Shown: positions 1-8,378, counted from the stretch's first letter. The stretch: DNA of 14,490 nucleotides from CAUJGQ01 sp038325665 (GCA_038325665.1 JBBQJF010000106.1:1-14490), one strand, 5' to 3'. A program made the numbers and translations. Notes: generated by a model not told the origin, from the letters alone.

Positions 1-244
1 ATAACCGTCAGCCGCGCTCAACGGCGCGCGAGATGACTGGCCCAGTCGGGGGCAACACTCCACCGGCGACGGCGTGGCACATCGATAGGAGTAGATCCAC
101 GCGACCGCGACTCCGCTGATTGGGTAGGCCATATACAAGCCCAGTGGCGTAGCGTTATCTTCCATGCATCGATCGGCGGGCCAGCGTGCGACGCGCGCCG
201 TTTGCGGAGAGGGGCAGCCTACCAGCGCGGGGGAGGAGGCAAGG

Positions 245-3200
245 ATGACCATTTCGCGGCGTGATTTCTTGCGGATTTCTGGCACGGCCGGAGCCGGCAC
301 GGCAGTCGGGGCATTGACGAGCCTCGGCGCCGACCTGCGGCCGAAGGTCGCGCTGGCGCAGCGGGCACGGATTACGTCTGCCAAGGCCTTCCCAAGTGTC
401 TGCCCGTACTGCGCCGTCGGCTGTGGCACACTCGTGCACGTCTCCGATGGCAAGATCATCAATATCGAGGGCAACCCCGACAGCCCGGTCAACCGGGGCA
501 ATCTCTGCCCCAAGGGCGCGGCCAGCTTCCAACTCCACGTTAATCCCAACCGTCTGACCAAGGTGCTCCACCGCGCCCCTGGTGCTCGGGAATGGGAGGT
601 GTGGGATCTGGACCGCGCGATGGACCGCGTCGCCGAGTTGGTGAGGAAGGACCGCGACGAGACGTTCGTCGAGCGGTTGCCCAACGGTAAGCTCGTCAAT
701 CACAGCCTCGGCATCTTCTCGCTCGGCGGCGCCACGATGGACAACGAGTGGAACCACATGCAGCAAAAGCTGCTGCGGGGGCTTGGTGTCATCGCGATCG
801 AGAACCAGGCCCGCATCTGACACAGCTCCAGTGTCCCCGGTCTGGGGGTACGAATGGGGCGCGGCGCGGCGACCATGTACGCGGGCAGTCTCGCCGACGC
901 GGACTGCATCGTGATCGAAGGCTCGAACATGGCGGAGTGTCATCCGGTGGCGTTCCGCTGGGTCATGCAGGCAAAGCTCAAGGGCGCGACGGTGATCCAC
1001 GTCGATCCGCGGTTCACGCGCACCTCGGCGCTGGCCGACATCTACGCGCCGGTGCGGGCCGGCTCCGACATCGCCTTTCTGGGCGGCCTGATTCGCCATG
1101 TGATCGAGAACGACAAATTCTTCCGCGAGTACGTCGTCAACTACACCAACGCGGCGACGATTATCAACGACGATTTCCAGGACACCGAAGATCTTGAGGG
1201 TGTATTCTCCGGCCTGTCGCCCTACACCGGCGACCCCATCAACGGCTTTCGGGGGCAGTACAATCCCCAGACATGGCAGTACGCTAACACCGCGGTCGGT
1301 GATACCGGCCGCAGCGCGGGCACGGCGCAGTCGGGCGAACAAGGGGTGCAGTCCGGCCAGCCGGGAGCACAGAATCTCCCCACCCCGGTGGACGGTCCGC
1401 CGTATGACGCGCTGGTGCGGTCGCTCGTACCGCCGCCGCCGCAACGTGACGAGACGCTCCAAAATCCGCGCTGCGTGTTCCAGATCGTGCGGCGGCACTA
1501 CAGCCGCTATACCCCGGAGATGGTCGAGCGCGTCACCGGCTGTCCGCGCGATGTGTTCCTGAAGGTCGCGGAGGCGATCACCGCGAACTCCGGACCCGAC
1601 CGCACGACCTCGTTCGCCTACGCGGTTGGTTGGACGCAACACACCTACGGGCCGCAGATGATCGGCGCCTGCGCGTTGCTGCAACTGCTGCTCGGCAACA
1701 TGGGCCGGCCCGGCGGCGGGATCATGGCCTTCCGCGGCCATGCCACCATCCAAGGATCGACCGATATTCCCACGCTGTACCACAGCATTCATGGTTACAT
1801 GGCCGCTCCCACCGCTCTCAAGAATCACGAGACGCTCGTGGACTACATGAAGGCGGAATTGTTGCCGACCGCGTACTGGGCCAATCTGCCCAAATTCATG
1901 GTCAGCTATCTCAAATCGATGTACGGTGAGGCGGCAACACGCGACAACCAGTTCGGCTACGACTGGCACCCGAAGATCAGCGGCGACCATTCACACATGC
2001 CGATGATGATCAACATGGCCGAGGGCAAGGTGCGCGGCATGTTTGCCATGGGTCAGAACCCGGCGACCTCGATCAACGGCCGGCTTCAGCGCAAGGCGAT
2101 GGCGAAGCTCGACTGGCTGGTGGTCAAGGACAACTTCGAGACGGAGACGGCCGCCTTCTGGTATGCCTCGCCCGAGGTTAAGAACGGTGAACTCACGGTC
2201 GGCGATATCAAGACCGAGGTGTTCCTGTTCCCATCGGCGCAGGTGGGCGAGATGGAGGGCAGCTTCACCAACACCCAGCGCTGGGTGCAGTGGCACGAAA
2301 AGGCGATCGATCCGCCGGGCGACTGCCGCTCGGACGTGTGGTTCACCCACCAGCTCTATCTGCGGCTGAAAAAGCTCTACGCCGGCAGTACGCTGCCACG
2401 CGATCAGGGCATGAAGAATCTCGTGTGGGACTTCGATTACGACCCTGGCCGGTATCCCGCCGAGACGCGCATCCAGGGTGAGCCGGACGTGCAGAAGGTG
2501 ATCAAGGAGATCAGCGGCTACCGCTCCGATACAAAGGAGCCGGTCAACGGCTTCGGCGACCTGCGCGACGACGGCTCGACCACCTGCGCCTCGTGGATCT
2601 ACTCCGGCATCTACCGGGGCGGTAAGAACCAATCGCAGAACCGCACCCCCGACCCGGAGGGTGGACCGGGCAGCAATCTCGGCTGGGCATTCTCGTGGCC
2701 CGATAACCGCCGCATCGTCTATAACCGCGCCTCGGCCCGCCCCGATGGGCAGCCCTGGTCGGAGCGCAAGAAGTGGATCTGGTGGGACGCGGGGCAGCGC
2801 CGGTGGGTGGGCAACGACGTGCCCGACTTCCCCGCGACCAAAGCGCCGGACACGCCGGCCAATCCGAACGGCGTCGGGCTTGACTATCACTCCGGGACCG
2901 ACCCCTTCATCCTCAAGGCCGACGGCAAGGGCTGGCTGTTCGCCCCCACCGGCCTGGTTGACGGCCCGCTGCCCACTCACTACGAGCCGGCAGAGTCACC
3001 GGTGGTCAACCCGCTGTACCCGCGCCGGTCCACCAGCGCCGTGCTCAAGTATTGGGACCGTGCCGATAACCGGCTGGCCCCGGCCGGAGACTCAAAATAC
3101 CCCTACGTGATGACTACCTACCGCCTGACCGAGCATCACCTCTCCGGTGTGATGAGCCGCTGGCTGCCGTGGCTGGCCGAGTTGCAGCCCGAGCTGTTCG

Positions 3201-3499
3201 TCGAGATCAGCCCCGAACTTGCCAAGGAGAAGGGGATCGAAAACCTCGGCTGGGCGAAAATCGCGACGCCGCGCGGCGAGATTCGCGCGAAGACGCTGGT
3301 GACACCGCGGATGCGCCCGATGCAGGTGGACGGCCGCACGGTGCATCACGTTGGTATGCCGTGGCACTGGGGCTATATGGGCCTGGTCACCGGCGACGTG
3401 GTTAACGACCTCACCCCGCTGGTCGGCGACCCGAACGTGTCGATCCACGAGGGCAAAGCGTTCGTCTGCAACATCGAAGCGGTAGCGGATGGCGGTTAG
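245..3499 (+). CDS. fdnG: Formate dehydrogenase-N-type catalytic (alpha) subunit, selenocysteine-containing, Tat-exported
   Basis: This subunit oxidises formate to CO2 at a Mo- or W-bis-pterin site. The frame runs from ATG 245 (SD GGGAGGAGG at 231-239) through an in-frame TGA at 818-820, read as Sec192, to TAG 3497-3499, giving 1084 residues against about 1015 in E. coli FdnG. Residues 4-9 are SRRDFL, a twin-arginine signal, with a likely cleavage site after ALA (36-38). Cys53, 56, 60 and 88 (CPYCAVGC...CPKG) bind the proximal [4Fe-4S] cluster. Sec192 is followed by His, as in FdnG/FdhF. Conserved blocks follow (DPRFTRTSALADIYAP, GWTQHTYG, TTYRLTEH, MPWHWGY). Residues about 351-386 form a Gly/Gln/Ser-rich insert not expected from E. 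coli FdnG. Without Sec readthrough the gene would look split into 218- and 881-residue pieces. It heads the fdn operon. Family assignment is certain; metal (Mo or W) is not. Confidence 0.95.
818..851 (+). promoter_or_regulatory. Selenocysteine UGA codon and bacterial SECIS hairpin
   Basis: The TGA at 818-820 is followed by 18 nt and then the pentanucleotide GGTCT (839-843). GGTCT is the apical-loop motif bound by SelB in E. coli fdhF and fdnG, and the UGA-to-loop spacing matches fdhF as I recall it. The flanking arms GTGTCCCC (831-838) and GGGGGTAC (844-851) pair along all 8 positions, six Watson-Crick and two G-U. The bulged U seen in the E. coli element is not obvious here. U834, in a wobble pair five bases before the loop, is the nearest equivalent. 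The reading frame continues without a break through the hairpin (HSSSVPGLGVRMGRG), as expected for a bacterial SECIS inside the coding region. Confidence 0.93.
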
Positions 3500-3566
3500 C
3501 GGTACGTGGAGACCATCTTCCAACACCCAACACATAACGCCAGACACCTTCTCAAAGGAGCGCCTC

Positions 3567-4388
3567 ATGGCGGAGCCGATGGGATTCTTCACCGATACGA
3601 CCCTTTGCATCGGCTGCAAGGCGTGTCAGGTGGCGTGCAAAGAGTGGAACGAGCTTCCGGCTATCAAAGGCGGGGTTAACGTGCTGTCCGGCCAGAGCTA
3701 CGACAATACGCTCAAGCTCGACGGAGAGAACTGGCGGCATGTGCAGTTCATTGAGCAGTTCAGTGATGACCGCAAACAGGCGCGGTGGCTGATGATGAGC
3801 GACGTGTGCAAGCACTGCGTCCAGGCCGGCTGTCTTGAGGTGTGTCCGACCGGCGCGATCATCCGCACCGAGTTCGACACGGTCGTGATCCAGTCCGATG
3901 CGTGCAACGGCTGCCGCGACTGTATCGGCGCCTGCCCGTTCGGCGTGATCGACATCAACCCGGTCACGCACACCGCCCAGAAATGCACCCTCTGCTACGA
4001 CCGGCTTCAGATCGGCATGCAGCCGGCATGCGCCCAGGCCTGCCCGACCTTCTCGATCCAGTTCGGCCCGGTCGCGGTTCTCACCGACCGCGCTCAGAAG
4101 CGGGTCGAGCAGCTTCACGGTCAGGGCGTCAACGACGCCTATCTCTACGGCACGCCGAACGATGGCTATACCGAGGAGATCGGCGGACTCAACGCCTTCT
4201 TCCTGCTCGTGGACAAGCCGGAGGTGTACGGCCTGCCCGACAAGCCGAAGATGCCCTCGCGCAACCTGCTGCCCAGTTCGGCCTTCTCGGTCGTGGGTGC
4301 GGCCGTGATTGGCATGCTCAGCCTGTTCGGATTTCGCCAGCGGCGAATCGACCGCGCCAAGGGTGACGCGCCGGGCGCGACTGATTGA
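3567..4388 (+). CDS. fdnH: Formate dehydrogenase iron-sulfur (beta) subunit
   Basis: This is the electron-transfer subunit, carrying electrons from the FdnG active site towards the membrane subunit. ATG 3567 is chosen because AAAGGAG (3554-3560) precedes it and the ferredoxin fold starts at once; an in-frame upstream ATG at 3489 would overlap the end of fdnG and add 26 unlikely residues. The protein has 273 residues (E. coli FdnH 294). It carries sixteen cluster cysteines in four groups: 14/17/20/24 (CIGCKACQVAC), 81/84/89/93, 113/116/119/123 (CNGCRDCIGAC) and 140/143/155/159, enough for four [4Fe-4S] clusters. Residues about 230-252 form one hydrophobic helix followed by RQRR, a single C-terminal membrane anchor as in FdnH. 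There is no signal peptide, so export probably occurs as a complex with the Tat-bearing alpha subunit. Confidence 0.92.
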   Translation: MAEPMGFFTDTTLCIGCKACQVACKEWNELPAIKGGVNVLSGQSYDNTLKLDGENWRHVQFIEQFSDDRKQARWLMMSDVCKHCVQAGCLEVCPTGAIIRTEFDTVVIQSDACNGCRDCIGACPFGVIDINPVTHTAQKCTLCYDRLQIGMQPACAQACPTFSIQFGPVAVLTDRAQKRVEQLHGQGVNDAYLYGTPNDGYTEEIGGLNAFFLLVDKPEVYGLPDKPKMPSRNLLPSSAFSVVGAAVIGMLSLFGFRQRRIDRAKGDAPGATD

Positions 4389-4421
4389 CAGCGACACGCG
4401 CTTTTCGGGAGGAGGCGGTTT

Positions 4422-5333
4422 ATGCCGTCCGATACCTACTTTACCGTGGCGCCCGAATGGACGTGGTATATCGTGCTGTACTTCTTCTTCGGCGGCATCG
4501 CCGGCGGAAGCTACTTCCTGGCGGCGATGCTCGATGTGTTCGGCGACGAATCCGACCGACCGCTGTCGCGGATCGGCTATTACATTGCCTTTCCGGCGGT
4601 GTTGGTGTGCGGGCCGCTGCTGATCATCGACTTGAACCGGCCGGAGCGGTTCTGGCACATGTTAATCCAGTCGAATCGCATCCCGCTGCCGATGTTTAAG
4701 TATTGGTCGCCCATGTCGGTCGGCGCCTGGGGACTGACCGTGTTTGGCGCATTCGCGACGGTTTCATTCATCGGCGCGCTTGCCGAGGAGGGCAAGATTC
4801 GGTGGGGGCCGATCCAGTCACTCAACCGGGGTGTCCGACGCGGACGGTTGAGCGGCGTGTTTGGGCTGGTGGGCGCCGCGTTCGGCTTCTTCTTGGCGAG
4901 CTATACCGGCGTATTGCTGGCAGTCACCAACCGGCCGATTTGGGCCGACACCACCCTGCTCGGTCTGCTGTTCGTGACCTCGGCGGCCTCCACCGCATCG
5001 GCGCTGATGTTGCTTCTCGCGCACCGCCGGCGCGACGTGTCGCCCGACTCGATTCGGTGGCTCGACCGGCTCGATAACCGGGTGATGTTAGTCGAGTTGG
5101 TGGCGCTGGCGCTCGTGATCGTCTCGCTCGGTTCAGTCGCCCGCGAGTGGCTGAGCGCGTGGGGCGTATTGCTGGCGCTGGGTGTGGTCGTGACCGGCAT
5201 TCTGCTGCCACTGGCGCTACACTGGCGGCCGCGGCTGCTCGGCGGGGCCAGCATCCCCGCGGCGGCGGTACTCGCGTTGATCGGTGGATTTATCTTGCGG
5301 GTTGTGGTGGTGATGTCCTCGGAAGGGGTATGA
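4422..5333 (+). CDS. nrfD: NrfD/PsrC-type integral membrane (gamma) subunit of formate dehydrogenase
   Basis: This is a 303-residue hydrophobic protein of the NrfD/polysulfide-reductase membrane family. It likely anchors the formate dehydrogenase and passes electrons to the quinone pool. About eight membrane segments are visible: residues 15-36, 53-72, 96-118, 145-167, 180-202, 222-242, 246-266 and 275-297. The motif GGIAGGSYF near residue 24 is typical of NrfD proteins. It is not the haem-b cytochrome (FdnI) of the E. coli enzyme: it is longer and has more helices. Start ATG 4422 has GGGAGGAGG at 4408-4416. It begins 33 nt after fdnH, and the small lipoprotein-like gene starts 4 nt after its stop, so it is plainly within the operon. 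Confidence 0.88.
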   Translation: MPSDTYFTVAPEWTWYIVLYFFFGGIAGGSYFLAAMLDVFGDESDRPLSRIGYYIAFPAVLVCGPLLIIDLNRPERFWHMLIQSNRIPLPMFKYWSPMSVGAWGLTVFGAFATVSFIGALAEEGKIRWGPIQSLNRGVRRGRLSGVFGLVGAAFGFFLASYTGVLLAVTNRPIWADTTLLGLLFVTSAASTASALMLLLAHRRRDVSPDSIRWLDRLDNRVMLVELVALALVIVSLGSVAREWLSAWGVLLALGVVVTGILLPLALHWRPRLLGGASIPAAAVLALIGGFILRVVVVMSSEGV

Positions 5334-5337
5334 CCGT

Positions 5338-5547
5338 ATGGACTCCCGTTGTACCCGCCTCGCCGCCGCGGCAGTATTCGCCCTGGTGTTGACCACCGCG
5401 GCGTGCAGCCCCGAAGCCGGCCGCGGCCGCGGCGGCACGGGCGGCGATACCCGCAACCGGCCGGACGCACCGTCAGCGGTCGAGTTTCACGGCAAGACGA
5501 ACTCAGCGCACGACGTGCCGCTCGTGGGGGAGGCCGTGAGGAAATGA
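5338..5547 (+). CDS. Small lipoprotein-like protein in the formate dehydrogenase operon, function unknown
   Basis: This is a 69-residue ORF starting 4 nt after the nrfD stop, with GGAAGGGG at 5321-5328 as ribosome site. Residues 2-7 include Arg4 and Arg7. Residues 8-22 are hydrophobic and end in LTTAAC with Cys23, an acceptable though not ideal lipobox. The remainder is Gly/Arg-rich, then polar (GKTNSAHDVPLVGEAVRK). Its stop overlaps the fdhE start as ATGA (5544-5547), implying translational coupling. I do not recognise a family. Position suggests a small accessory or extra subunit on the outer face of the membrane, where the alpha subunit sits. That is inference. A short unclassified lipoprotein or a spurious ORF are the alternatives; tight spacing and overlap argue for a real gene. 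Confidence 0.68.
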   Translation: MDSRCTRLAAAAVFALVLTTAACSPEAGRGRGGTGGDTRNRPDAPSAVEFHGKTNSAHDVPLVGEAVRK

Positions 5548-6458
5548 CAGCGCACGCGACCCGGCCTCTGGACGAGCTGGCCCGCGCCGATCCGGCGGTC
5601 GCGCCGCTGGCGATGCTGTACATCGAGGTAGCCCGCGCCGAGGATGACCCCGCCTGGGCGGCGGCCGTACCCGCGCTCACACCCGAGCGGCTGGCGGACG
5701 GCTTTCCGCTGCTGCACGGGCGGAGCATCGCTGTCGAGCGCGACCGCGTGCGCGCGTTGCTGGTGCGGCTGGCGAAAGCGGCGGCGTCCGTCTCTCCTGC
5801 TGCCAGCTCGATCCCCCGCGCGATGTCCGCCGGAGCGCTCGACCCGCTCGCGGTGGTCGTGGCGAGCATCACGCGGGATGATGTGACGATTGAAGGCCTC
5901 GCCGGTGCGTGCGGTATTGATGAGGAGCTGCTCGCAACACTCGGCAATCTGGCGGCGACGCCGCTCCTGCGTGCCTGTGGCCGGGCCGCCGTTAGCCACA
6001 TCGCGGCCGGCGGCTGGGATAGTGGCTACTGTCCGGTCTGTGCAGCGTGGCCGTTGGTGTGCGAGTTGCGCGGCCTTGACCGCGAGCGCTGGTTACGCTG
6101 CGGGCGGTGCGGCGCGGGCTGGGCACGCGCCGGCGCCGGCTGCGCCTTCTGTGGGAACGCCGACTTCCGCGCGCTCGGTTATCTCGCGCCGGAGGCCGAG
6201 CCGGACGCGCGCCGCGCGGCGACCTGCGACGCCTGCCACGGCTACCTCAAGACGATGAGCACGCATGGTCCGCTCTCGCCGCTCGCGGTCATCGTTGCCG
6301 ATCTCTCATCCGTGGAACTGGACATGGCGGCTCTTAACGCGGGTTATGGCCGTCCGGATGTGCCCGCGTTTCCGTTGTTGGTTCGAGTCGAGCCGCTGGC
6401 CGGGGTGGAAGCGGGCACGTCCAACCGTCGGTTCAAAATGTGGGGTCGCCAGCGATGA
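5544..6458 (+). CDS. fdhE: Formate dehydrogenase accessory protein FdhE
   Basis: FdhE is a cytoplasmic maturation factor for respiratory, Tat-exported formate dehydrogenases; E. coli FdhE binds the catalytic subunit before export. The start ATG 5544 overlaps the stop of the previous ORF (ATGA), with GGGGGAGG at 5526-5533. This gives 304 residues (E. coli FdhE 309). An upstream in-frame extension to 5349 overlaps the lipoprotein gene and is rejected. The diagnostic feature is four CxxC motifs in the C-terminal half: Cys163/166 (YCPVCAAWP), 186/189 (LRCGRCGAGW), 200/203 (CAFCGN) and 228/231 (CDACHGYLKT). These form rubredoxin-like metal sites. The C-terminal ADLSSVELDMAALNAGY also fits the family. 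Its presence supports a Tat-exported enzyme. Confidence 0.92.
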   Translation: MTAHATRPLDELARADPAVAPLAMLYIEVARAEDDPAWAAAVPALTPERLADGFPLLHGRSIAVERDRVRALLVRLAKAAASVSPAASSIPRAMSAGALDPLAVVVASITRDDVTIEGLAGACGIDEELLATLGNLAATPLLRACGRAAVSHIAAGGWDSGYCPVCAAWPLVCELRGLDRERWLRCGRCGAGWARAGAGCAFCGNADFRALGYLAPEAEPDARRAATCDACHGYLKTMSTHGPLSPLAVIVADLSSVELDMAALNAGYGRPDVPAFPLLVRVEPLAGVEAGTSNRRFKMWGRQR

Positions 6459-6802
6459 GTGGACAGATCACCGCCTTGCGACCGGGCGAGTTTAGCTGCC
6501 TCGCCCTGCGCGCGATGGCCGGCTCGGAGGGACGTCGCAAGCGGCGTAAGCGCGACACCACGCCGGACACGATTGGCTTGGACCTGAAGCGTGACCTGTT
6601 GGAGCGCGCGGCCGTTGATGATCCCGACCCCGACGCATTCGAGGCGTGGCTGCTGGAGCGGGCGCTCGCGTCTCCCGTGAGTGGGCCGGTGCGCGCGATG
6701 TGCGCGGAGATCCTGGGCGAGTACCGCCTCGCCGCCCACGACCCTCACTTCGCCCGCTGGCTGCTCGACGGCTCGCCCAGCGCCGACGCCGAGCAGGAGT
6801 GA
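6455..6802 (+). CDS. Uncharacterised 115-residue protein coupled to fdhE
   Basis: ATG 6455 overlaps the fdhE stop as ATGA (6455-6458), so it is the last gene of the formate dehydrogenase operon. The 115-residue product is soluble, with no signal or membrane segment. It has a very basic patch near residues 26-33 (GRRKRRKR) and then an acidic, helix-rich C-terminal half (AAVDDPDPDAFEAWLLERAL...ILGEYRLAAHDPHFARWLL). There are two cysteines, no CxxC and no recognised motif. An ATG five codons upstream (6440) is possible but would deepen the overlap. I do not recognise a family. Coupling to fdhE suggests a role in maturation or proofreading of the enzyme, by guilt of association only. No convincing terminator lies between its stop and the insertion sequence. 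Confidence 0.75.
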   Translation: MSGQITALRPGEFSCLALRAMAGSEGRRKRRKRDTTPDTIGLDLKRDLLERAAVDDPDPDAFEAWLLERALASPVSGPVRAMCAEILGEYRLAAHDPHFARWLLDGSPSADAEQE

Positions 6803-6888
6803 TGCGGGCCAGAATGATGCCGCGGCAGGCGTCGTCGTCCGCGTTCAGTCGTCAACCCCGCGTGGTCGGGGCGGAACCTGTCAACATC

Positions 6889-6918
6889 TGTGAGACACGC
6901 AGGGAGCGCAATTAGTGA
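6889..6918. repeat. Left inverted repeat of the IS3-family element
   Basis: TGTGAGACA at 6889-6897 and AATTAGTGA at 6910-6918 both recur in reverse complement at the right end. The 12 nt between them differ from the 13 nt on the right. The orfB stop codon (6912-6914 on the - strand) lies inside this repeat. Confidence 0.85.
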
Positions 6919-7883
6919 GTCACCTCGTCGCTCGTGGCTGGCACCGGCTTGTTGATCCAGGCCGGCGCGGGCAGCGGGGGTGGCACCGGCGCCTGGCGGA
7001 CGAACCGCTCCGGATGCACCGCGTACGCGGTGCTCAGCACCACGGCGCGCGCCGCATGCACTGCCGCTGCCTGGCCGGCGTGCATCGTCGCCGGCGTGCA
7101 CAAGCCGATACCGGTGTGTCGGTGCTCCGTGTTGTACCAGTAGAAGAATTCCTGGCCGAACGCCCGTGCTTCCTCGATCGTCAGGAACCGCTCGGGAAAC
7201 TCCGGTCGGTACTTCATGGTCCCTAGCTGGCTCTCCGAGTACGGGTTGTCATTGGACACATGCGGTCGGCTGTGGCTCGTGGTGATGCCCAAGTCGGACA
7301 GCAGCATCGCCACGGGTTTGGATCGCATCGACGAGCCGCGGTCGGCATGAATGGTCAGTTGCCCCAGCGTGATGGCCTGCTTGGCCGCGCTGTCGGCAAT
7401 CAGCCGGCGGGCCAACTCAGCGCTCTCCCGGTGCGCGACCATCCAGCCCACGACGTAGCGGCTGTCGATGTCGAGGACCACATACAGGTAGAAGTACGTC
7501 CACTTCGCTGGTCCCCGCAGCTTGGTGATGTCCCAGCTCCACACCTCGTTCGGCCGCTCCGCCAACAGCTCCGGCCGGCTATACATCGGATGCCGCGCCA
7601 GATCGCGCCGCTCCCGCACTTCATCAGCGGCGCCAAGCAGCCGGTACATCGTGCGCTCCGACCACAGGTACGTGCCCTCGTCGAGCAACGTGGCATAGAC
7701 TTGGGCCGGCGCGGCATCGCGGAACCGCTCGCTGTGCAACGTCTCCCGCACCACTTGCCGTTCCTCCTGCGTCAGCGCGCGTGGCGGGGGCGTGCGCACC
7801 GTGGCCGGCCGCGGCGCCGGCTCCTGCCCGTGCCGGTAGAAACGCGCGCGGCTGACGCCCAGCGCCGCGCACGCCCCCGCCAC
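6912..7883 (-). CDS. IS3-family transposase OrfB (DDE integrase domain)
   Basis: This is the catalytic half of the IS3-family transposase, 323 residues counted from a GTG at 7881-7883. It carries an HTH_21-like start (ALGVSRARFYRHG) and then an rve integrase core. The DDE triad is visible: Asp in WSWDITKL, Asp in IHADRGSS, and Glu in NDNPYSES, with exactly 35 residues between the second Asp and the Glu. The C-terminal block YWYNTEHRHTGIGLCTPATMH is typical. The frame stays open upstream of the GTG to the A8 tract at 7973-7980, so it is probably made as an OrfAB fusion by -1 frameshifting, not from its own start. The tail is Pro/Ala-rich and ends within the left inverted repeat. Confidence 0.93.
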   Translation of the reverse strand: MAGACAALGVSRARFYRHGQEPAPRPATVRTPPPRALTQEERQVVRETLHSERFRDAAPAQVYATLLDEGTYLWSERTMYRLLGAADEVRERRDLARHPMYSRPELLAERPNEVWSWDITKLRGPAKWTYFYLYVVLDIDSRYVVGWMVAHRESAELARRLIADSAAKQAITLGQLTIHADRGSSMRSKPVAMLLSDLGITTSHSRPHVSNDNPYSESQLGTMKYRPEFPERFLTIEEARAFGQEFFYWYNTEHRHTGIGLCTPATMHAGQAAAVHAARAVVLSTAYAVHPERFVRQAPVPPPLPAPAWINKPVPATSDEVTH

Positions 7884-7921
7884 ACCGATGGTGGGGACCA
7901 GCGTGGTGACCGCCTCCTGCC

Positions 7922-8353
7922 TTACTTTGGCAACTCGTCGCGCGGCAACGTGATGCCCAGGAGCGTCGAGACTTTTTTTTGGATCGCGATGATGGTTTCC
8001 GCCACCTCCAACCGGTGGGTCAACCGCGTGTTCTCCTGGCGCAGCCGCGCCACCTCACTGGCCTTACGGTCGACCGGCTTGCGACCCCGTCGCTGCCCCA
8101 GCGCGGCGAGGGCACCGGCATCCCGCTGGCGTCGCCAGGTGACCAGATGGGAGGAATACAACCCCTCGCGCCGCAAGAGCGCGCCGAGTTGGCCGGGGAC
8201 GGTACAGCCGTCCGCCTCCTGGAGCATCCGCAGCTTGTAGGCGGCGGTAAACCGCCGGCGCGTAGGCCGTTCCCGCACCTCCGGGTCGGGAAGCGTCGGC
8301 ACGGGAGCGGGGCGGGCCGATAGGGAGGAAGGGGATGCCGTGGCGGTGGTCAT
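7922..8353 (-). CDS. IS3-family transposase OrfA (helix-turn-helix protein)
   Basis: This 143-residue DNA-binding partner of OrfB starts at an ATG whose + strand coordinates are 8351-8353, with GAGGAG about 8 nt upstream. Residues about 32-80 hold a transposase helix-turn-helix (RRRFTAAYKLRMLQEADG...SSHLVTWRRQRDAGAL). Next come a basic segment (GQRRGRKPVDRK) and a leucine-zipper-like coiled coil (VARLRQENTRLTHRLEVAETI). The A8 slippery tract encodes Lys-Lys near residue 125, after which zero-frame translation adds a short tail and stops at 7922. The N-terminal 30 residues are low-complexity and Pro/Ser-rich. Confidence 0.9.
   Translation of the reverse strand: MTTATASPSSLSARPAPVPTLPDPEVRERPTRRRFTAAYKLRMLQEADGCTVPGQLGALLRREGLYSSHLVTWRRQRDAGALAALGQRRGRKPVDRKASEVARLRQENTRLTHRLEVAETIIAIQKKVSTLLGITLPRDELPK
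7972..7980 (-). other. Programmed -1 frameshift (slippery) site of the IS
   Basis: On the - strand the sequence reads CC-A8-G. The orfA frame is CAA AAA AAA GTC, and slipping back one base enters the orfB frame, which is open all the way to OrfB. The fused product would read IQKK-SLDAPG and continue into the OrfB HTH. The A8 run is striking in such GC-rich DNA. This is the usual IS3-family way of making OrfAB. Confidence 0.85.
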
Positions 8354-8378
8354 GCAGCGACTCCTCGCTCCGCCCTCG

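Noticed and set aside
132..137. TATACA as a -10 box for the fdn operon
   Set aside because: No acceptable -35 hexamer lies 16-18 nt upstream; the true promoter may lie elsewhere in 1-230.
164..820. Reading fdnG as a short gene or frameshifted pseudogene ending at TGA 820
   Set aside because: The same frame continues with conserved FdnG sequence and a SECIS hairpin follows; selenocysteine explains the TGA. The start at 164 is also rejected in favour of ATG 245, which has a strong SD and begins the Tat signal.
155..1990. 611-codon open frame on the - strand opposite fdnG
   Set aside because: It is the antisense shadow of a strongly supported coding region; its His/Arg/Val-rich composition and lack of motifs are typical of GC-rich mirror frames.
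6856..6871. CCCCG-N6-CGGGG as terminator of the fdn operon
   Set aside because: Only 5 bp of stem and no T-tract; too weak to call.
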